A program made the translations under genes and the position numbers. Source: JBBSBL01 sp046330255 (GTDB lineage: Bacteria; Actinomycetota; Thermoleophilia; Solirubrobacterales; Solirubrobacteraceae). From it: a stretch of 64,000 nucleotides of DNA. Under the pieces are notes generated by a model that saw only the letters and a program-made list of their open reading frames with translations, made no database searches and was not told the origin of the DNA. Location of the stretch: positions 1,550,001 through 1,614,000 of the forward strand of contig JAXLTC010000001.1 of assembly GCA_046330255.1 (NCBI GenBank), written 5' to 3'. This document shows positions 47,948 through 56,595 of this stretch, piece after piece (positions within the stretch are counted from its first letter, which is position 1; each line of letters begins with the position of its first letter).

Positions 47948-48655
47948 TCAGCCCTTCGCGTCGGCGCCGGGCGGCTCCAGGTGGATCTCGCCCGCCTCCA
48001 GCGCGCGCGTTGCGCCGCCGGCGGTCGTCACCACCAGTCGCCCGTCGCCGTCGATGCCTGACGCGAGGCCCGCGCCGCCGCTCCAGGCGACGCGGCGGCC
48101 CGCCAGCGCGTCGCGCGCGCGGAACGCCTCGAGCACCTCGCCGTCCGGGGCGGCGAGCCACTTCCCGAGGGTCCGCAGCAGGGCGCCCAGCAGCTCCTCG
48201 ATCGCCGCGGGCTCGCGTCCGAGCGTGCCTGCGGTGGAGCGCAGCTCGGCCGGCAGGTCCTCGGGACGAACGGCGACGTTGACCCCCGCGCCCAGCACCG
48301 CCCAACCCTCCTGCGGGCGCCCCTCGACCAGGATGCCGGCCACCTTGCCGCCCTCGAGCATCACGTCGTTGGGCCACTTGAGCCGCGCCCCTTCGTCGAT
48401 CGCCTCGGCGACGGCCACGCCCGCGGCGAGCGGAAGCAGGCGCGGCGGGTCGCGCAGCACGACCGAGCAGAGCAGCGCGCGCCCCGGAGGAGCGCTCCAG
48501 GCCCGGCCCTGCCGTCCGCGGCCCGCGGTCTGCTCGGAGGCCGTCACCAGCGTGCCGTGCGGCGCGCCGGCCGCGGCGAGCGAGCGCGCCCGGTCGCTGG
48601 TGGAGTCCGTGCGCCGCAGGTGCAGGCGCGGAGAGCCGAGGCGCGGAGGGCTCAC
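47948..48655 (-). CDS. birA: Biotin--[acetyl-CoA-carboxylase] ligase, no DNA-binding domain
   Basis: A 235-residue biotin protein ligase starting with GTG in the stop of the SAM hydrolase gene. The biotin-binding segment is RGRQGRAWSAPPGRAL (G-R-G-R-Q-G-R-x-W), with LKWPNDVMLEGGKVAGILVE giving the catalytic lysine region and GAGVNVAV following. A small C-terminal SH3-like domain ends the protein. The N-terminal winged helix of E. coli BirA is absent, so it is a ligase only, not a repressor. It is the last gene of the long minus-strand run. Confidence 0.93.
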   Translation of the reverse strand: MSPPRLGSPRLHLRRTDSTSDRARSLAAAGAPHGTLVTASEQTAGRGRQGRAWSAPPGRALLCSVVLRDPPRLLPLAAGVAVAEAIDEGARLKWPNDVMLEGGKVAGILVEGRPQEGWAVLGAGVNVAVRPEDLPAELRSTAGTLGREPAAIEELLGALLRTLGKWLAAPDGEVLEAFRARDALAGRRVAWSGGAGLASGIDGDGRLVVTTAGGATRALEAGEIHLEPPGADAKG

Positions 48656-49470
48656 GCCGGCACGAGCCGCAGCTCGTCGTCGGGCCGCAGCCCCAGGTGC
48701 TCCGCGGCGCTTCCGCGGTTCACGGCGAGCGCGAGCAGCCGCGCGGCGTCCTCGTAGAGGACCAGCTCGCCCGGCCCGGCGTCGGCGAACGTGCGCGCCA
48801 TGCGGGCGGTCGCGGGCGCGCTTCCGGAGCGCTCGACCCGCACCCGCGCACCGGCGGGAACGCCCCACGCGGCGGCGTCCTCGTGCGTCGCGTCGAGCGC
48901 GGCGTTGCCGAAACGGTCGAGCGTCAGCACGTGCGCCACCAGCGCCCCGTCCTCGCGCCGCGGGCGGGGGAGCTCCAGCCGCGCGAGCTCGTCGGGATCG
49001 AGCGGGGAGCCCGCGGCCGCCACGGGCTCCCCGGCCGCGAGCCGCGCCGCCACGGGAGCGAACACGTCACGCCCGTGGAAGGTGGCCGAGACGGGCTCGA
49101 GCCGCCACGGCGAGTGCCCCACGTCCACCGCCTCCACCACGCCGCCGGCGTCGCTCGCCGCCAGGGTCAGCAGCCCGTTGTCGGGGCCGACGAGCAGCCG
49201 CCCGTCGCCGGCGCGCAGGGCGACGGCCCGCCTGGTCCCGCCGACCTCCGGGTCGACCACGGCGAGATGGACGCCGGGCGGGACGAACGGAAGCGCCGAG
49301 CGCAGCAGGAGAGCGCCGCGGCGCACGTCGTGGCGCGGGACGCCGTGGGTGATGTCCAGGACCCGCGCGCCGGGGCACAGCCGGGCGATCACGCCGTGGA
49401 CGACGCCGACCCACTCGTCCTCGAGTCCGTAGTCCGACAGGAACGTGACCACGGGCGGGTCCGGCGGCAT
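48652..49470 (-). CDS. S-adenosyl-L-methionine hydrolase (DUF62 / SAM hydroxide adenosyltransferase)
   Basis: A 272-residue member of the family that splits SAM with hydroxide to adenosine and methionine and is related to fluorinases. Key blocks are TFLSDYGLEDEWVGVVHGVI at the N-terminus (with the conserved D and the FxSDYG motif), DITHGVPRHDVRRGA, VVDPEVGGTRRAV, VGPDNGLLT and FHGRDVFAPVAARLA. These include the D-R-H water-activating residues of the hydrolase group. It lies three bases after the SAM-using CobA/HemD gene and overlaps birA. Confidence 0.9.
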   Translation of the reverse strand: MPPDPPVVTFLSDYGLEDEWVGVVHGVIARLCPGARVLDITHGVPRHDVRRGALLLRSALPFVPPGVHLAVVDPEVGGTRRAVALRAGDGRLLVGPDNGLLTLAASDAGGVVEAVDVGHSPWRLEPVSATFHGRDVFAPVAARLAAGEPVAAAGSPLDPDELARLELPRPRREDGALVAHVLTLDRFGNAALDATHEDAAAWGVPAGARVRVERSGSAPATARMARTFADAGPGELVLYEDAARLLALAVNRGSAAEHLGLRPDDELRLVPA

Positions 49471-49473
49471 GCG

Positions 49474-50973
49474 TCAGGCGCCCGCGGCGTCGGCGAGGAG
49501 GGCCTCGACGAGCCCGTCGATGTCGTGGCGGGCCGCCTCGAGGTCGGGCTCGAGTCCCTGCTCTCGCAGCGCCGCGCTCGTCACCGGGCCGATCGACGCC
49601 AGCCGCGGGGATCGCGAGCCGGGAGGGCGCAGTCGCTGCGGCCCGCCGACCGCCTCGAGCAGGAAGCGCACCGTCGAGGAGGAGGTGAACGTCACGTAGT
49701 CGGCGCCCGCGGCGGCGTCGATCCCGTCAGCGGACAGCGGCTCGGCGCGCGTCTCGTAGAGCGCGACGACGTCGACCTCCGCGCCGCGCTCGCGCAGCGC
49801 GTCCGGCAGCACGTCGCGCGCCTCGCGCGCCCGGGCGACGAGCGCATGCTCCACCGGGACCCCGGCGAGCGCCTCCGCCAGCGCCTCGGCCACGAACCGC
49901 TCCGGCACGATGTCGGCCCTCACTCCGTGCTCGAGCAGCGCGCGCGCCGTGCCCGGCCCGATCGCCGCGATGCGCGCCCCGTGCAGGGCGCGCGCGTCGG
50001 CCCCGCCCGCCGCGAGGCGGTCGAAGAGCAGGTCCGCGCCGTTCGGGGAGGTGAGGCAGATCAGGTCGTAGGGGGAGGGGTCGAGCGGCGTCGCGGGGTC
50101 GATCGGGACGATCCGGATCGCGGGCGTCTCGAGCGCCTCGGCGCCGAGCGCGCGCAGCCGCGCGGCGAGCCCGCTCGCCTGCGTGCGGGCGCGGGTCACC
50201 GCGACGCTCACGCCTGCCAGCGGGCGCTCCTCGAACGGGGCGCCCAGCGCGTCCCGCAGCTTGGCCGCCTCGCCGACGAGCGTGATCGACGGCGGCCGTA
50301 CGGCGGCGGCCTCCGCCCGTTCGGCGATCGTCGACAGCGTCCCGGCGACCGTGCGCTGGCCGGGGAGGGTCCCGCGCTCGACGACCGCCGCCGGCTCGTC
50401 CGGCGAGCGCCCGGCGGCGAGCAGGGCGGCCGCGATCTCGGGCAGGCGGCGAACGCCCATGTAGAAGACGAGCGTTCCCGGGAAGCGGGCCAGTGCCTCC
50501 CAGTCGAGCGCCGTCCCCGGCTTGGCGGGGTCCTCGTGGCCGGTCACGAGCGCGACCGCGCTGGCGTGCTCGCGGTGCGTGACCGGGATCCCCGCGTACG
50601 CGGGCGCCGCGATCCCCGCCGTGATCCCGGGAACGACCTCGAACGGGACGCCGGCGGCGCGGAGCGCCGCGGCCTCCTCGGCGCCGCGGCCGAACACGAA
50701 CGGGTCGCCGCCCTTGAGGCGCACGACGTCGCGGCCGGCGCGCGCGTGCTCCACGATCGCCCGCTCGATGCCGGCCTGGGGCGTGGACGGCCCGCCGCCC
50801 TCCTTGCCGGCGTAGACGAGCAGCGCGTCCTCGCGCGCACCGTCGAGCGCGCCAGGGGGGATCAGCCGGTCGTGGACGATCACGTCGGCGGCCGCGATCA
50901 GCTCCAGCGCGCGCGCCGTCAGCAGCCCCGGGTCGCCCGGTCCCGCCCCCACCAGGTGGACGGTGCCGGTCAT
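49474..50973 (-). CDS. cobA-hemD: Fused uroporphyrinogen-III C-methyltransferase / uroporphyrinogen-III synthase (CobA-HemD)
   Basis: A 499-residue two-domain enzyme. Residues about 1-240 are the SAM-dependent methyltransferase: HLVGAGPGDPGLLTARA, VVRLKGGDPFVFGRGAEE, PGITAGIAAPAYAGIPVTHR and FYMGVRRLPEIA. Residues about 250-499 are the HemD domain: VSVAVTRARTQASGLAARL, ICLTSPNGADLLFDRL, AIGPGTARAL, VVALYETRAEP and TFTSSSTVRFLLEAVGG. The protein can therefore make uroporphyrinogen III and methylate it to precorrin-2, feeding siroheme. The gene overlaps hemC (ATGA). Confidence 0.94.
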   Translation of the reverse strand: MTGTVHLVGAGPGDPGLLTARALELIAAADVIVHDRLIPPGALDGAREDALLVYAGKEGGGPSTPQAGIERAIVEHARAGRDVVRLKGGDPFVFGRGAEEAAALRAAGVPFEVVPGITAGIAAPAYAGIPVTHREHASAVALVTGHEDPAKPGTALDWEALARFPGTLVFYMGVRRLPEIAAALLAAGRSPDEPAAVVERGTLPGQRTVAGTLSTIAERAEAAAVRPPSITLVGEAAKLRDALGAPFEERPLAGVSVAVTRARTQASGLAARLRALGAEALETPAIRIVPIDPATPLDPSPYDLICLTSPNGADLLFDRLAAGGADARALHGARIAAIGPGTARALLEHGVRADIVPERFVAEALAEALAGVPVEHALVARAREARDVLPDALRERGAEVDVVALYETRAEPLSADGIDAAAGADYVTFTSSSTVRFLLEAVGGPQRLRPPGSRSPRLASIGPVTSAALREQGLEPDLEAARHDIDGLVEALLADAAGA

Positions 50974-51893
50974 CCGCCCACCCGGGCGCCGTCCGGCAGC
51001 GCGGCGGGCGGCGGTCCCGCCGCGGACCGGGCTTCCGCGATCAGCGCGCCGGCGCCCGCCGCCCGCATCCGCTCCGCCACCGAGCGCCCTAGCTCCTCGG
51101 GCCGCGCGGCGTCGCCGTGCAGCGCGTCGCGTGCCCAGGCCGAGCCGTCGGGCAGCCCGGCGAACGCGCGCAGCTCGAGCGTCCCGCGGCCGGCGGGCTC
51201 GGCGTGGGCGCCGAGCGGCGTGCTGCAGTCGGCGCCGAGCGCGGCCGCGAGCGCCCGCTCGGCCCGGACCGCGGCGCCGGACCCGGCGTCGGCGATGGCG
51301 GCCGCCGCGTCCAGCGCGCGCCGATCCTCGGCGCGCGCCTCGAGCAGGAGCGCGCCCTGGCCGGGGGCGGGGATCATGGCGGCCAGGTCGGCGACGCCGC
51401 CGGCCTCGCGCTCGCGGCCGAGGCGCCGCAGCCCCGCGAGCGCGAGCACGATCGCGTCGCACGCGCCGCCGGCCAGGCGCCCCAGGCGCGTGTCGACGTT
51501 GCCGTGCATCGCGACGACCTCGACGTCCGCGCGCGCCGCGCGGACCTGCGCCGCGCGCCGCAGGCTGCTCGTGCCGACCCGCGCACCGGCCGCGAGCGAG
51601 TCGATCGAGGCGGCGCCGCAGATCGCATCGCGCGGGTCCTCGCGGCCGGGCACGCACGCGATCGCCAGTCCCGCGGCGAGCTCGCCCGGGACGTCCTTGG
51701 CCGAGTGCACGGCGAGGTCGATCTCCCCGGCGAGCAGTGCGGCCTCCAGGCCGCCGACCCAGCGGGACTTGTCCTGGCCGGACGCCCCTTCGGAGCGGAC
51801 GGGGACCACCTCGACGCCGGTGCCCAGGCGCGTCGCGACCCAGCGCGCCTGCGCCAGCGCCAGCGCGCTGCCGCGCGTGCCGAGGCGCAGCAC
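50970..51893 (-). CDS. hemC: Porphobilinogen deaminase (hydroxymethylbilane synthase)
   Basis: A 307-residue HemC, which joins four porphobilinogens into hydroxymethylbilane. It begins LRLGTRGSALALAQARWVA. It has VHSAKDVPGELAAGLAIACV, GTSSLRRAAQVRAARADVEV and HGNVDTRLGRL with the arginines that bind the growing chain, and the cofactor-attachment loop ADCSTPLGAHAE with its cysteine. Length is normal. It starts with GTG eight bases after hemA. Confidence 0.96.
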   Translation of the reverse strand: MLRLGTRGSALALAQARWVATRLGTGVEVVPVRSEGASGQDKSRWVGGLEAALLAGEIDLAVHSAKDVPGELAAGLAIACVPGREDPRDAICGAASIDSLAAGARVGTSSLRRAAQVRAARADVEVVAMHGNVDTRLGRLAGGACDAIVLALAGLRRLGREREAGGVADLAAMIPAPGQGALLLEARAEDRRALDAAAAIADAGSGAAVRAERALAAALGADCSTPLGAHAEPAGRGTLELRAFAGLPDGSAWARDALHGDAARPEELGRSVAERMRAAGAGALIAEARSAAGPPPAALPDGARVGG

Positions 51894-51901
51894 CGCCGCG
51901 C

Positions 51902-53242
51902 TCAGCGGCCGGGCTGCGCGCGGCGCGGCAGCCGGTGGACCTCCGCCGGGGCGCCCTCGGCGGGCTGCTCGGCGCCCGCTTCGTCGAGCCCGAACAGCTC
52001 GCGAAGCAGTTCGATCCGGCCGTGGGCGCCGCCGTCGTGGGAGCGGCGCAGCCGCAGCGTCGGGTCGTGCAGCAGACGCGTGGCGACGGTTCGCGCGATC
52101 GCGGCGATGCGCTCGAGGTCCTTCGGCGAGGCGCTCTGCCAGCGGCCGGAGTTCTCCTCGACGACCCCCTCGGCGATCGCCTGGCCGCGCGCCTGGAGGG
52201 CCGAGATGGTGGGCAGCACGTCAAGCGACCCCAGCCAGGAGGCGAACTCCTGGATCTCCTCCTCGACCACCTGCGCGGCGCGCTCGGCCTCGGCCTCGCG
52301 GACCGAGCGGTTGCGCCGCACCACGGCCTCGAGGTCGTCGATGTCGCGCAGCGTCACGCCGGGCAGCTCGCGGCACTCGGCCTCGACGTCGCGCGGCACC
52401 GCCAGGTCGATCGCCAGGAGCGGGCGCCCGGCGCGGCGGCGCATCACCTCGGCGAGCTCCTCGGCGGTGATGATCGGGTGCGGCGAGGCGGTGGCCGCGA
52501 CGACGATGTCGGCCCGCGCCAGCTCGTCCGGCAGGTGCTCGAGCAGCAGGGCCTCGCCGCCGAAGCGCCGGGCCAGCGCGAGCGCACGGTCGCGGCGGCG
52601 GTTGGCGATGAAGATCGTCGCGATGCCTCGCTCGGCGAGCGCCCTGGCGGCGAGCTCGCTGGTCTCGCCCGCGCCGAGCACCACCACGCGCCGTTCGGCG
52701 AGGTCGCCCAGCACCTCGCCGGCGAGCGCCACCGCGACGCTCGAGATGCTCAGGTGCCGCTCCCCGATCGCCGTCTCGGTGCGCACGCGCTTGCCGGTCT
52801 CGATCGCGGCGCGGAAGAGCCGGTTGAGCAGCGGGCCGCTCGCCCCCGCCTCGAGCGCCCCGTCGTACGCCCGCCTGACCTGGCCGAGCACCTCGGCCTC
52901 GCCGACGATCATCGACTCCAGCCCAGCGCTGACGCGATACAGGTGGCGCGCGGCGTCGCAGTTGCGCAGCGAGTAGATCGCGGGCGCCAGCTCGGTCGGG
53001 CGGATCCCCGCGCCGCGCGCGAGCATCCCCAGCGCGGCCGCTTCGCCCGCGACCGGATCGTCGGCGACGAGGTAGACCTCGGTCCGGTTGCAGGTCGAGA
53101 TCGCGGCGGCCTCGTCGACGTCCGGGCCGGCGACCAGCTCGCCGAGGAAGGCGGCGGCCTGCCCGGTCGGCAGCGCGAGGCGCTCGCGCAGCTCGACCGG
53201 GGCGGTCTTGTGCGAGACCCCGAGCGCGAGGACCTCGCTCAT
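51902..53242 (-). CDS. hemA: Glutamyl-tRNA reductase
   Basis: A 446-residue HemA, the NADPH-dependent first step of the C5 route to 5-aminolevulinate. The catalytic cysteine is C51 in ISTCNRTEVYLV. GLESMIVGEAEVLGQVRRAY, VVVLGAGETSELAARALAER (NADPH site) and LAIDLAVPRDVEAEC are family blocks. The C-terminal dimerisation helix is present, followed by a variable tail ending RRAQPGR. It overlaps the ccmD-like gene by four bases, tying heme synthesis to cytochrome c maturation. Confidence 0.96.
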   Translation of the reverse strand: MSEVLALGVSHKTAPVELRERLALPTGQAAAFLGELVAGPDVDEAAAISTCNRTEVYLVADDPVAGEAAALGMLARGAGIRPTELAPAIYSLRNCDAARHLYRVSAGLESMIVGEAEVLGQVRRAYDGALEAGASGPLLNRLFRAAIETGKRVRTETAIGERHLSISSVAVALAGEVLGDLAERRVVVLGAGETSELAARALAERGIATIFIANRRRDRALALARRFGGEALLLEHLPDELARADIVVAATASPHPIITAEELAEVMRRRAGRPLLAIDLAVPRDVEAECRELPGVTLRDIDDLEAVVRRNRSVREAEAERAAQVVEEEIQEFASWLGSLDVLPTISALQARGQAIAEGVVEENSGRWQSASPKDLERIAAIARTVATRLLHDPTLRLRRSHDGGAHGRIELLRELFGLDEAGAEQPAEGAPAEVHRLPRRAQPGR

Positions 53243-53496
53243 GCGGGCTCGCGCTCCGGGACGGCCGGCGCGTCCTCGCCGTCGGCGGGCTCCGCGTCCT
53301 CGCCGGCGCGCTCCCGGTCGCGGTCCGCGGGCTCGCGCCCGCGCGCGTCCAGCTCGGCATTGAGCTCGGTCAGGTCGCGGTCGAGGCGCTGGAGCTTCGC
53401 GGCCATGATCGCGACGTAGATGAGGAGCAGCGCGAGAAAGACGACGTACGCCCCCGCGACGTAGCGACCCGCCTCGTCGAGGGGCAGCGCCGGCAT
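53239..53496 (-). CDS. CcmD-like small membrane protein
   Basis: An 85-residue protein with one membrane helix (residues about 11-32, AGRYVAGAYVVFLALLLIYV), then a coiled-coil-like charged segment KLQRLDRDLTELNAELDAR and an acidic tail. Size, single helix and position directly after ccmC match CcmD, which helps release holo-CcmE in heme delivery. Sequence conservation in this family is too low for certainty. It overlaps ccmC by one base (TGATG) and hemA by four. Confidence 0.75.
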   Translation of the reverse strand: MPALPLDEAGRYVAGAYVVFLALLLIYVAIMAAKLQRLDRDLTELNAELDARGREPADRDRERAGEDAEPADGEDAPAVPEREPA

Positions 53497-54248
53497 CAGC
53501 GCGCCTCCGTCGCGCGCTCGAGCCGCGGGGCGGCGCTGCGTCCGGAGGGCGCGAGCGAGTCGTCCTCGCCCAGCAGCCGCCGTCGCAGCGCGCGCAACTG
53601 GAAGCTCGCGCTCTTCGCGGCCATCTCGTAGCGCCACAGCGTCACGAACAGCAGCGCCATGCCCGCCAGCGCAACGAGGAACGTGAGCCGCATCGAGCCG
53701 GGCATCGACCCGCCGGTGGTGCCGAGCACGCGCGGGTGGGTGAACTCCTGGGCGAGGCGGACCGCGACGAAGTTCATCGGCACGAACGCCCCGGCGACGA
53801 TCGCGAACACGCTCGCGTAGCGGGCCTGGCGCTCCGGGTCCTCGATCGAGAAGCGCAGCGGCTGGTAGCAGGCGTAGAGGAGGAACACGACGAGGAACGA
53901 GACCAGCACGGGCTCGTCCCAGACCCACCAGTGGCCCCACGACGCGCGCGCCCAGATCGAGCCGGTGACCAGCGTCCCGAGCGCGAGCACCAGCGACAGG
54001 TGGATCGCGACGTAGCTGCGCAGGTCGTGCCGGCGGTCGCCGGTGCGCAGGTAGCCGATCGCGAAGATCCCGCCGGCCACGAACCCGCACAGCGCGACGA
54101 TCGCCATCGGCACGTGCAGGTAGAAGATCTTCTGCACGAAGCCCTGGTCCGCGTCGTTCGGCGCGTAGAAGAAGACCAGCGCGAAGGCGGTGGCGAGGGT
54201 CGCGGCGGTGGCGAGGGAGAGCCACCGGAGCCCCTTCCCCTTGGTCAT
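53496..54248 (-). CDS. ccmC: Heme exporter/handling protein CcmC
   Basis: A 250-residue CcmC of the heme-handling-protein superfamily with six membrane helices. The tryptophan-rich heme-contact motif WGHWWVWDEP is present (about residues 128-137). The two conserved histidines flanking it are found in KIFYLHVPMA and YVAIHLSL. It presents heme to CcmE at the outer membrane face. The C-terminal 45 residues are a hydrophilic extension. It is flanked by ccmB and the ccmD-like gene. Confidence 0.93.
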   Translation of the reverse strand: MTKGKGLRWLSLATAATLATAFALVFFYAPNDADQGFVQKIFYLHVPMAIVALCGFVAGGIFAIGYLRTGDRRHDLRSYVAIHLSLVLALGTLVTGSIWARASWGHWWVWDEPVLVSFLVVFLLYACYQPLRFSIEDPERQARYASVFAIVAGAFVPMNFVAVRLAQEFTHPRVLGTTGGSMPGSMRLTFLVALAGMALLFVTLWRYEMAAKSASFQLRALRRRLLGEDDSLAPSGRSAAPRLERATEAR

Positions 54249-54253
54249 CCGGG

Positions 54254-54928
54254 TCAGTCCTCCAGCAGGAAGTCGAAGACGGCGTAGGCCAGCAGGCCGA
54301 ACGTCAGATCGTACAGAGCGAGCATCGTCAGCCACGTGCCGTCGATCGGCTCGGCGCCGCCCGGCGCGAACAGCGGGGCGGTCGCGCGCGCGGCGCCGAT
54401 CAGCGCCGGGATCAGCAGCGGCAGGGCGATCAGCGGCACCAGCAGGTCGCGGGTCCGCGTCTGGACGGCCAGCGCGGAGACGAATGTCCCGACGACGGCC
54501 AGCGCGACGTCGGCCAGCAGCAGCACCCCTGCGAGCTCCGGGAGCGCCTGGGAGAGCGGGGGCGTGAGCAGGAGCAGCGCGTAGGCGGGCACCGCGACCA
54601 ACTCGACCAGGCACAGGTAGAGGAACAGCGCGCCCGCCTTCGCGAGGAGCATCGCGGTGCGGTCCACCGGCGCCAGCAGGAACGCGTCGAAGCCGCCCTG
54701 CTCGCGCTCGGGCAAGAAGAGCCGGTTGACGCCGAGCATCGCGGCGAAGAGCAGCGTCACCCAGAGGACCCCCGAGGCGAGGTCGCCCTCGACCCCGGCC
54801 CGACGCAGGCCGAAGTGGAAGACCACGAACGTGGTCACCGAGAAGAGCGCCATCGACGGGACCGACTCCTTGGCCCGCAGCTCCACGAGCAGGTCCTTGC
54901 GCAGGATCGCGGCCGCGGTGCGCAGCAT
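54254..54928 (-). CDS. ccmB: Heme ABC exporter permease CcmB
   Basis: A 224-residue permease with six hydrophobic segments. The family marks are AILRKDLLVELRAKES at the N-terminus, NRLFLPEREQGGFDAFLLAP, and the GTFVSALAVQTRTRDLLVPL segment before LPLLIPALIGA. It works with CcmA and CcmC to release the heme chaperone CcmE. Its start overlaps the ccmA stop by one base (TGATG). Confidence 0.94.
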   Translation of the reverse strand: MLRTAAAILRKDLLVELRAKESVPSMALFSVTTFVVFHFGLRRAGVEGDLASGVLWVTLLFAAMLGVNRLFLPEREQGGFDAFLLAPVDRTAMLLAKAGALFLYLCLVELVAVPAYALLLLTPPLSQALPELAGVLLLADVALAVVGTFVSALAVQTRTRDLLVPLIALPLLIPALIGAARATAPLFAPGGAEPIDGTWLTMLALYDLTFGLLAYAVFDFLLED

Positions 54929-55614
54929 CAGCGGTAGAGGGCCTCGACTACGCCGCGGCCGACCTCGCCGGCCGGCGCGCAGAACTCCGGGCGCCCGCCG
55001 CGCAGGCCGAGCGCGAGGTCCGCCCCCGCAAGCCCGCCGACCGGGTCGTGGCTCGTCACCACGCGCGTGCGACCCGACGAGCGCCCGACGAGCGGCTCGA
55101 GCAGCTCGGCGGCGCCGGGGTCCAGGTTGGCCAGCGGCTCGTCGAGCAGGAGCAGATCCGGCTCGTGCAGCGTGGCGCGCGCGGCGGCGAGGCGCTGGAC
55201 CATCCCGCGCGAGAGCAGCCGCACCGGCTCGTCGGCGCGGAGCGCCATCCCCACCTGCTCGAGCGCCGCCTCGACCCGCCCGGCTCCGAGCCGGAACAGG
55301 CGCGCGTGGTAGCGGAGGTTCTCGCGCGCCGTCAGGTCCCGGTAGAGCAGCGGCTCGTGCGCGACGAGGCCGAGCCGCGCGCGGACCTTGTGCCCCTCGC
55401 GCGGGAGCTCGGCGCCGAGCAGGCTGGCGCTCCCGGCGTGCGGGCGCAGCAGCGTGGCGAGGATCCGCAGCAGCGTGGACTTGCCGGCTCCGTTCGGGCC
55501 GAGCACCACGAGCGTCTCGCCCGGGTCGAGCGCGAAGCTCACGTCGCGCAGCGCCACCCGCTCGCCGTAGCGGCGGCCGACGCCGCGCAGCTCAATGGCG
55601 GGCGTCGCGGCCAC
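54928..55614 (-). CDS. ccmA: Heme ABC exporter ATP-binding protein CcmA
   Basis: A 228-residue ABC ATPase starting with GTG. Walker A is GPNGAGKSTLL, the Q loop lies near GLVAHEPLLYRDLTARENL, the signature region reads RLLSRGMVQRLAAARA (signature LSRGM rather than LSGGQ), Walker B LLLLDEPLANLD, and the H loop TSHDP. It overlaps the end of the mog gene by 23 bases. Operon position and the ccmB partner support CcmA over a generic ABC-2 ATPase. Confidence 0.92.
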   Translation of the reverse strand: MAATPAIELRGVGRRYGERVALRDVSFALDPGETLVVLGPNGAGKSTLLRILATLLRPHAGSASLLGAELPREGHKVRARLGLVAHEPLLYRDLTARENLRYHARLFRLGAGRVEAALEQVGMALRADEPVRLLSRGMVQRLAAARATLHEPDLLLLDEPLANLDPGAAELLEPLVGRSSGRTRVVTSHDPVGGLAGADLALGLRGGRPEFCAPAGEVGRGVVEALYR

Positions 55615-56089
55615 CGTCGCGGCTCAGGGTCGCGGCCGCGTGGCGCAGCGTGGGGGCGAGCACCGGGAAGAGCTGGCCGATCGCCTCCGGGTTGCCCGGC
55701 AGGTTGACGATCAGCGTGCGCCCGGCGATCCCCGATACGCCGCGCGTGAGGATCCCGAGCGGGGTGTGGCGCAGCGACTCCGCGCGCATCGCCTCGGCGA
55801 AGCCGGGCGCGTCGCGGTCGATCACGTCGCGGGTGGCCTCGGGGGTCACGTCGTCGGGCGTGAGACCGGTGCCGCCGGTGGTGAACACGAGGGGCGTGCC
55901 TTCCTCCGCGTGGCGGCGCAGCGCCGCGGCGATCGCGGCGCGGTCGTCGGCGATCACCTCGGCCGCGACCACTTCCGCGCCCGCCTCGCCCACGGCGCGC
56001 GCGAGCGCCGGCCCGGAGAGGTCCTCGGCCTCCCCGCGGGCGACCGAGGTCGAGACCGTGATCACGGCCGCCCGCACGGGCGTGCTCAA
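55592..56089 (-). CDS. mog: Molybdenum cofactor biosynthesis protein, MogA/MoaB family
   Basis: A 165-residue MoCF-domain protein read from TTG 56089, which overlaps the moaC stop (TTGA). The domain begins RAAVITVSTSVARGEAEDLS, with VFTTGGTGLTPDDVTPEATR as the molybdopterin-binding GGTG block and GRTLIVNLPGNPEAI near the end. MogA adenylylates molybdopterin before molybdate insertion. The start codon is uncertain within about seven residues. It sits between moaC and ccmA. Confidence 0.9.
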   Translation of the reverse strand: MSTPVRAAVITVSTSVARGEAEDLSGPALARAVGEAGAEVVAAEVIADDRAAIAAALRRHAEEGTPLVFTTGGTGLTPDDVTPEATRDVIDRDAPGFAEAMRAESLRHTPLGILTRGVSGIAGRTLIVNLPGNPEAIGQLFPVLAPTLRHAAATLSRDGGRDARH

Positions 56090-56568
56090 GCGCCCTCCCG
56101 CCGCCACGTACCCGACCGCCCGCCGGACTTCTCGAGCAGCACGACCTCTCCGATCTCGACCCCGCGCTCCAGTCCCTTGACCATGTCGTAGACCGTCAGC
56201 GCCGCCACCGCCGCGGCGGTCATCGCCTCCATCTCGACGCCGGTGCGCCCGAGCGTGCGCGCCTCCGCGGTGAGCGTGACGGTCCCGGCTCGGGCGTCGA
56301 GCTCGCTCGTCACGTCCACGTGGTCGAGGGGAAGCGGATGGCAGAGCGGGATCAGCTCGCCGGTGCGCTTGGCGGCCTGGATGCCGGCCAGCCGGGCGGT
56401 CGCGAGCACCGCGCCCTTCGGAGCGTCGCCGGCCGCGACCACCTCGGCGGTCGCCGGGCTCATGCGCACCACCGCGCGCGCGACCGCCCGGCGCAGCGTC
56501 TGCTCCTTGCCGGAGACGTCGACCATGTGCGCCGCGCCCCCGGCATCCAGGTGGGTCAGCTCGCCCAT
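56086..56568 (-). CDS. moaC: Cyclic pyranopterin monophosphate synthase MoaC
   Basis: A 160-residue MoaC, which with MoaA converts GTP to cyclic pyranopterin monophosphate. It has GELTHLDAGGAAHMVDVSGK at the N-terminus, ATARLAGIQAAKRTGELIPL, LCHPLPLDHVDV with its conserved histidine pair, and GVEMEAMTAAAVAALTVYDM with KGLERG following. Length is normal. No moaA or moaE occurs in the window. Confidence 0.96.
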   Translation of the reverse strand: MGELTHLDAGGAAHMVDVSGKEQTLRRAVARAVVRMSPATAEVVAAGDAPKGAVLATARLAGIQAAKRTGELIPLCHPLPLDHVDVTSELDARAGTVTLTAEARTLGRTGVEMEAMTAAAVAALTVYDMVKGLERGVEIGEVVLLEKSGGRSGTWRREGA

Positions 56569-56595
56569 GGGCGCCCGATCGTACGCGGCCGCGCG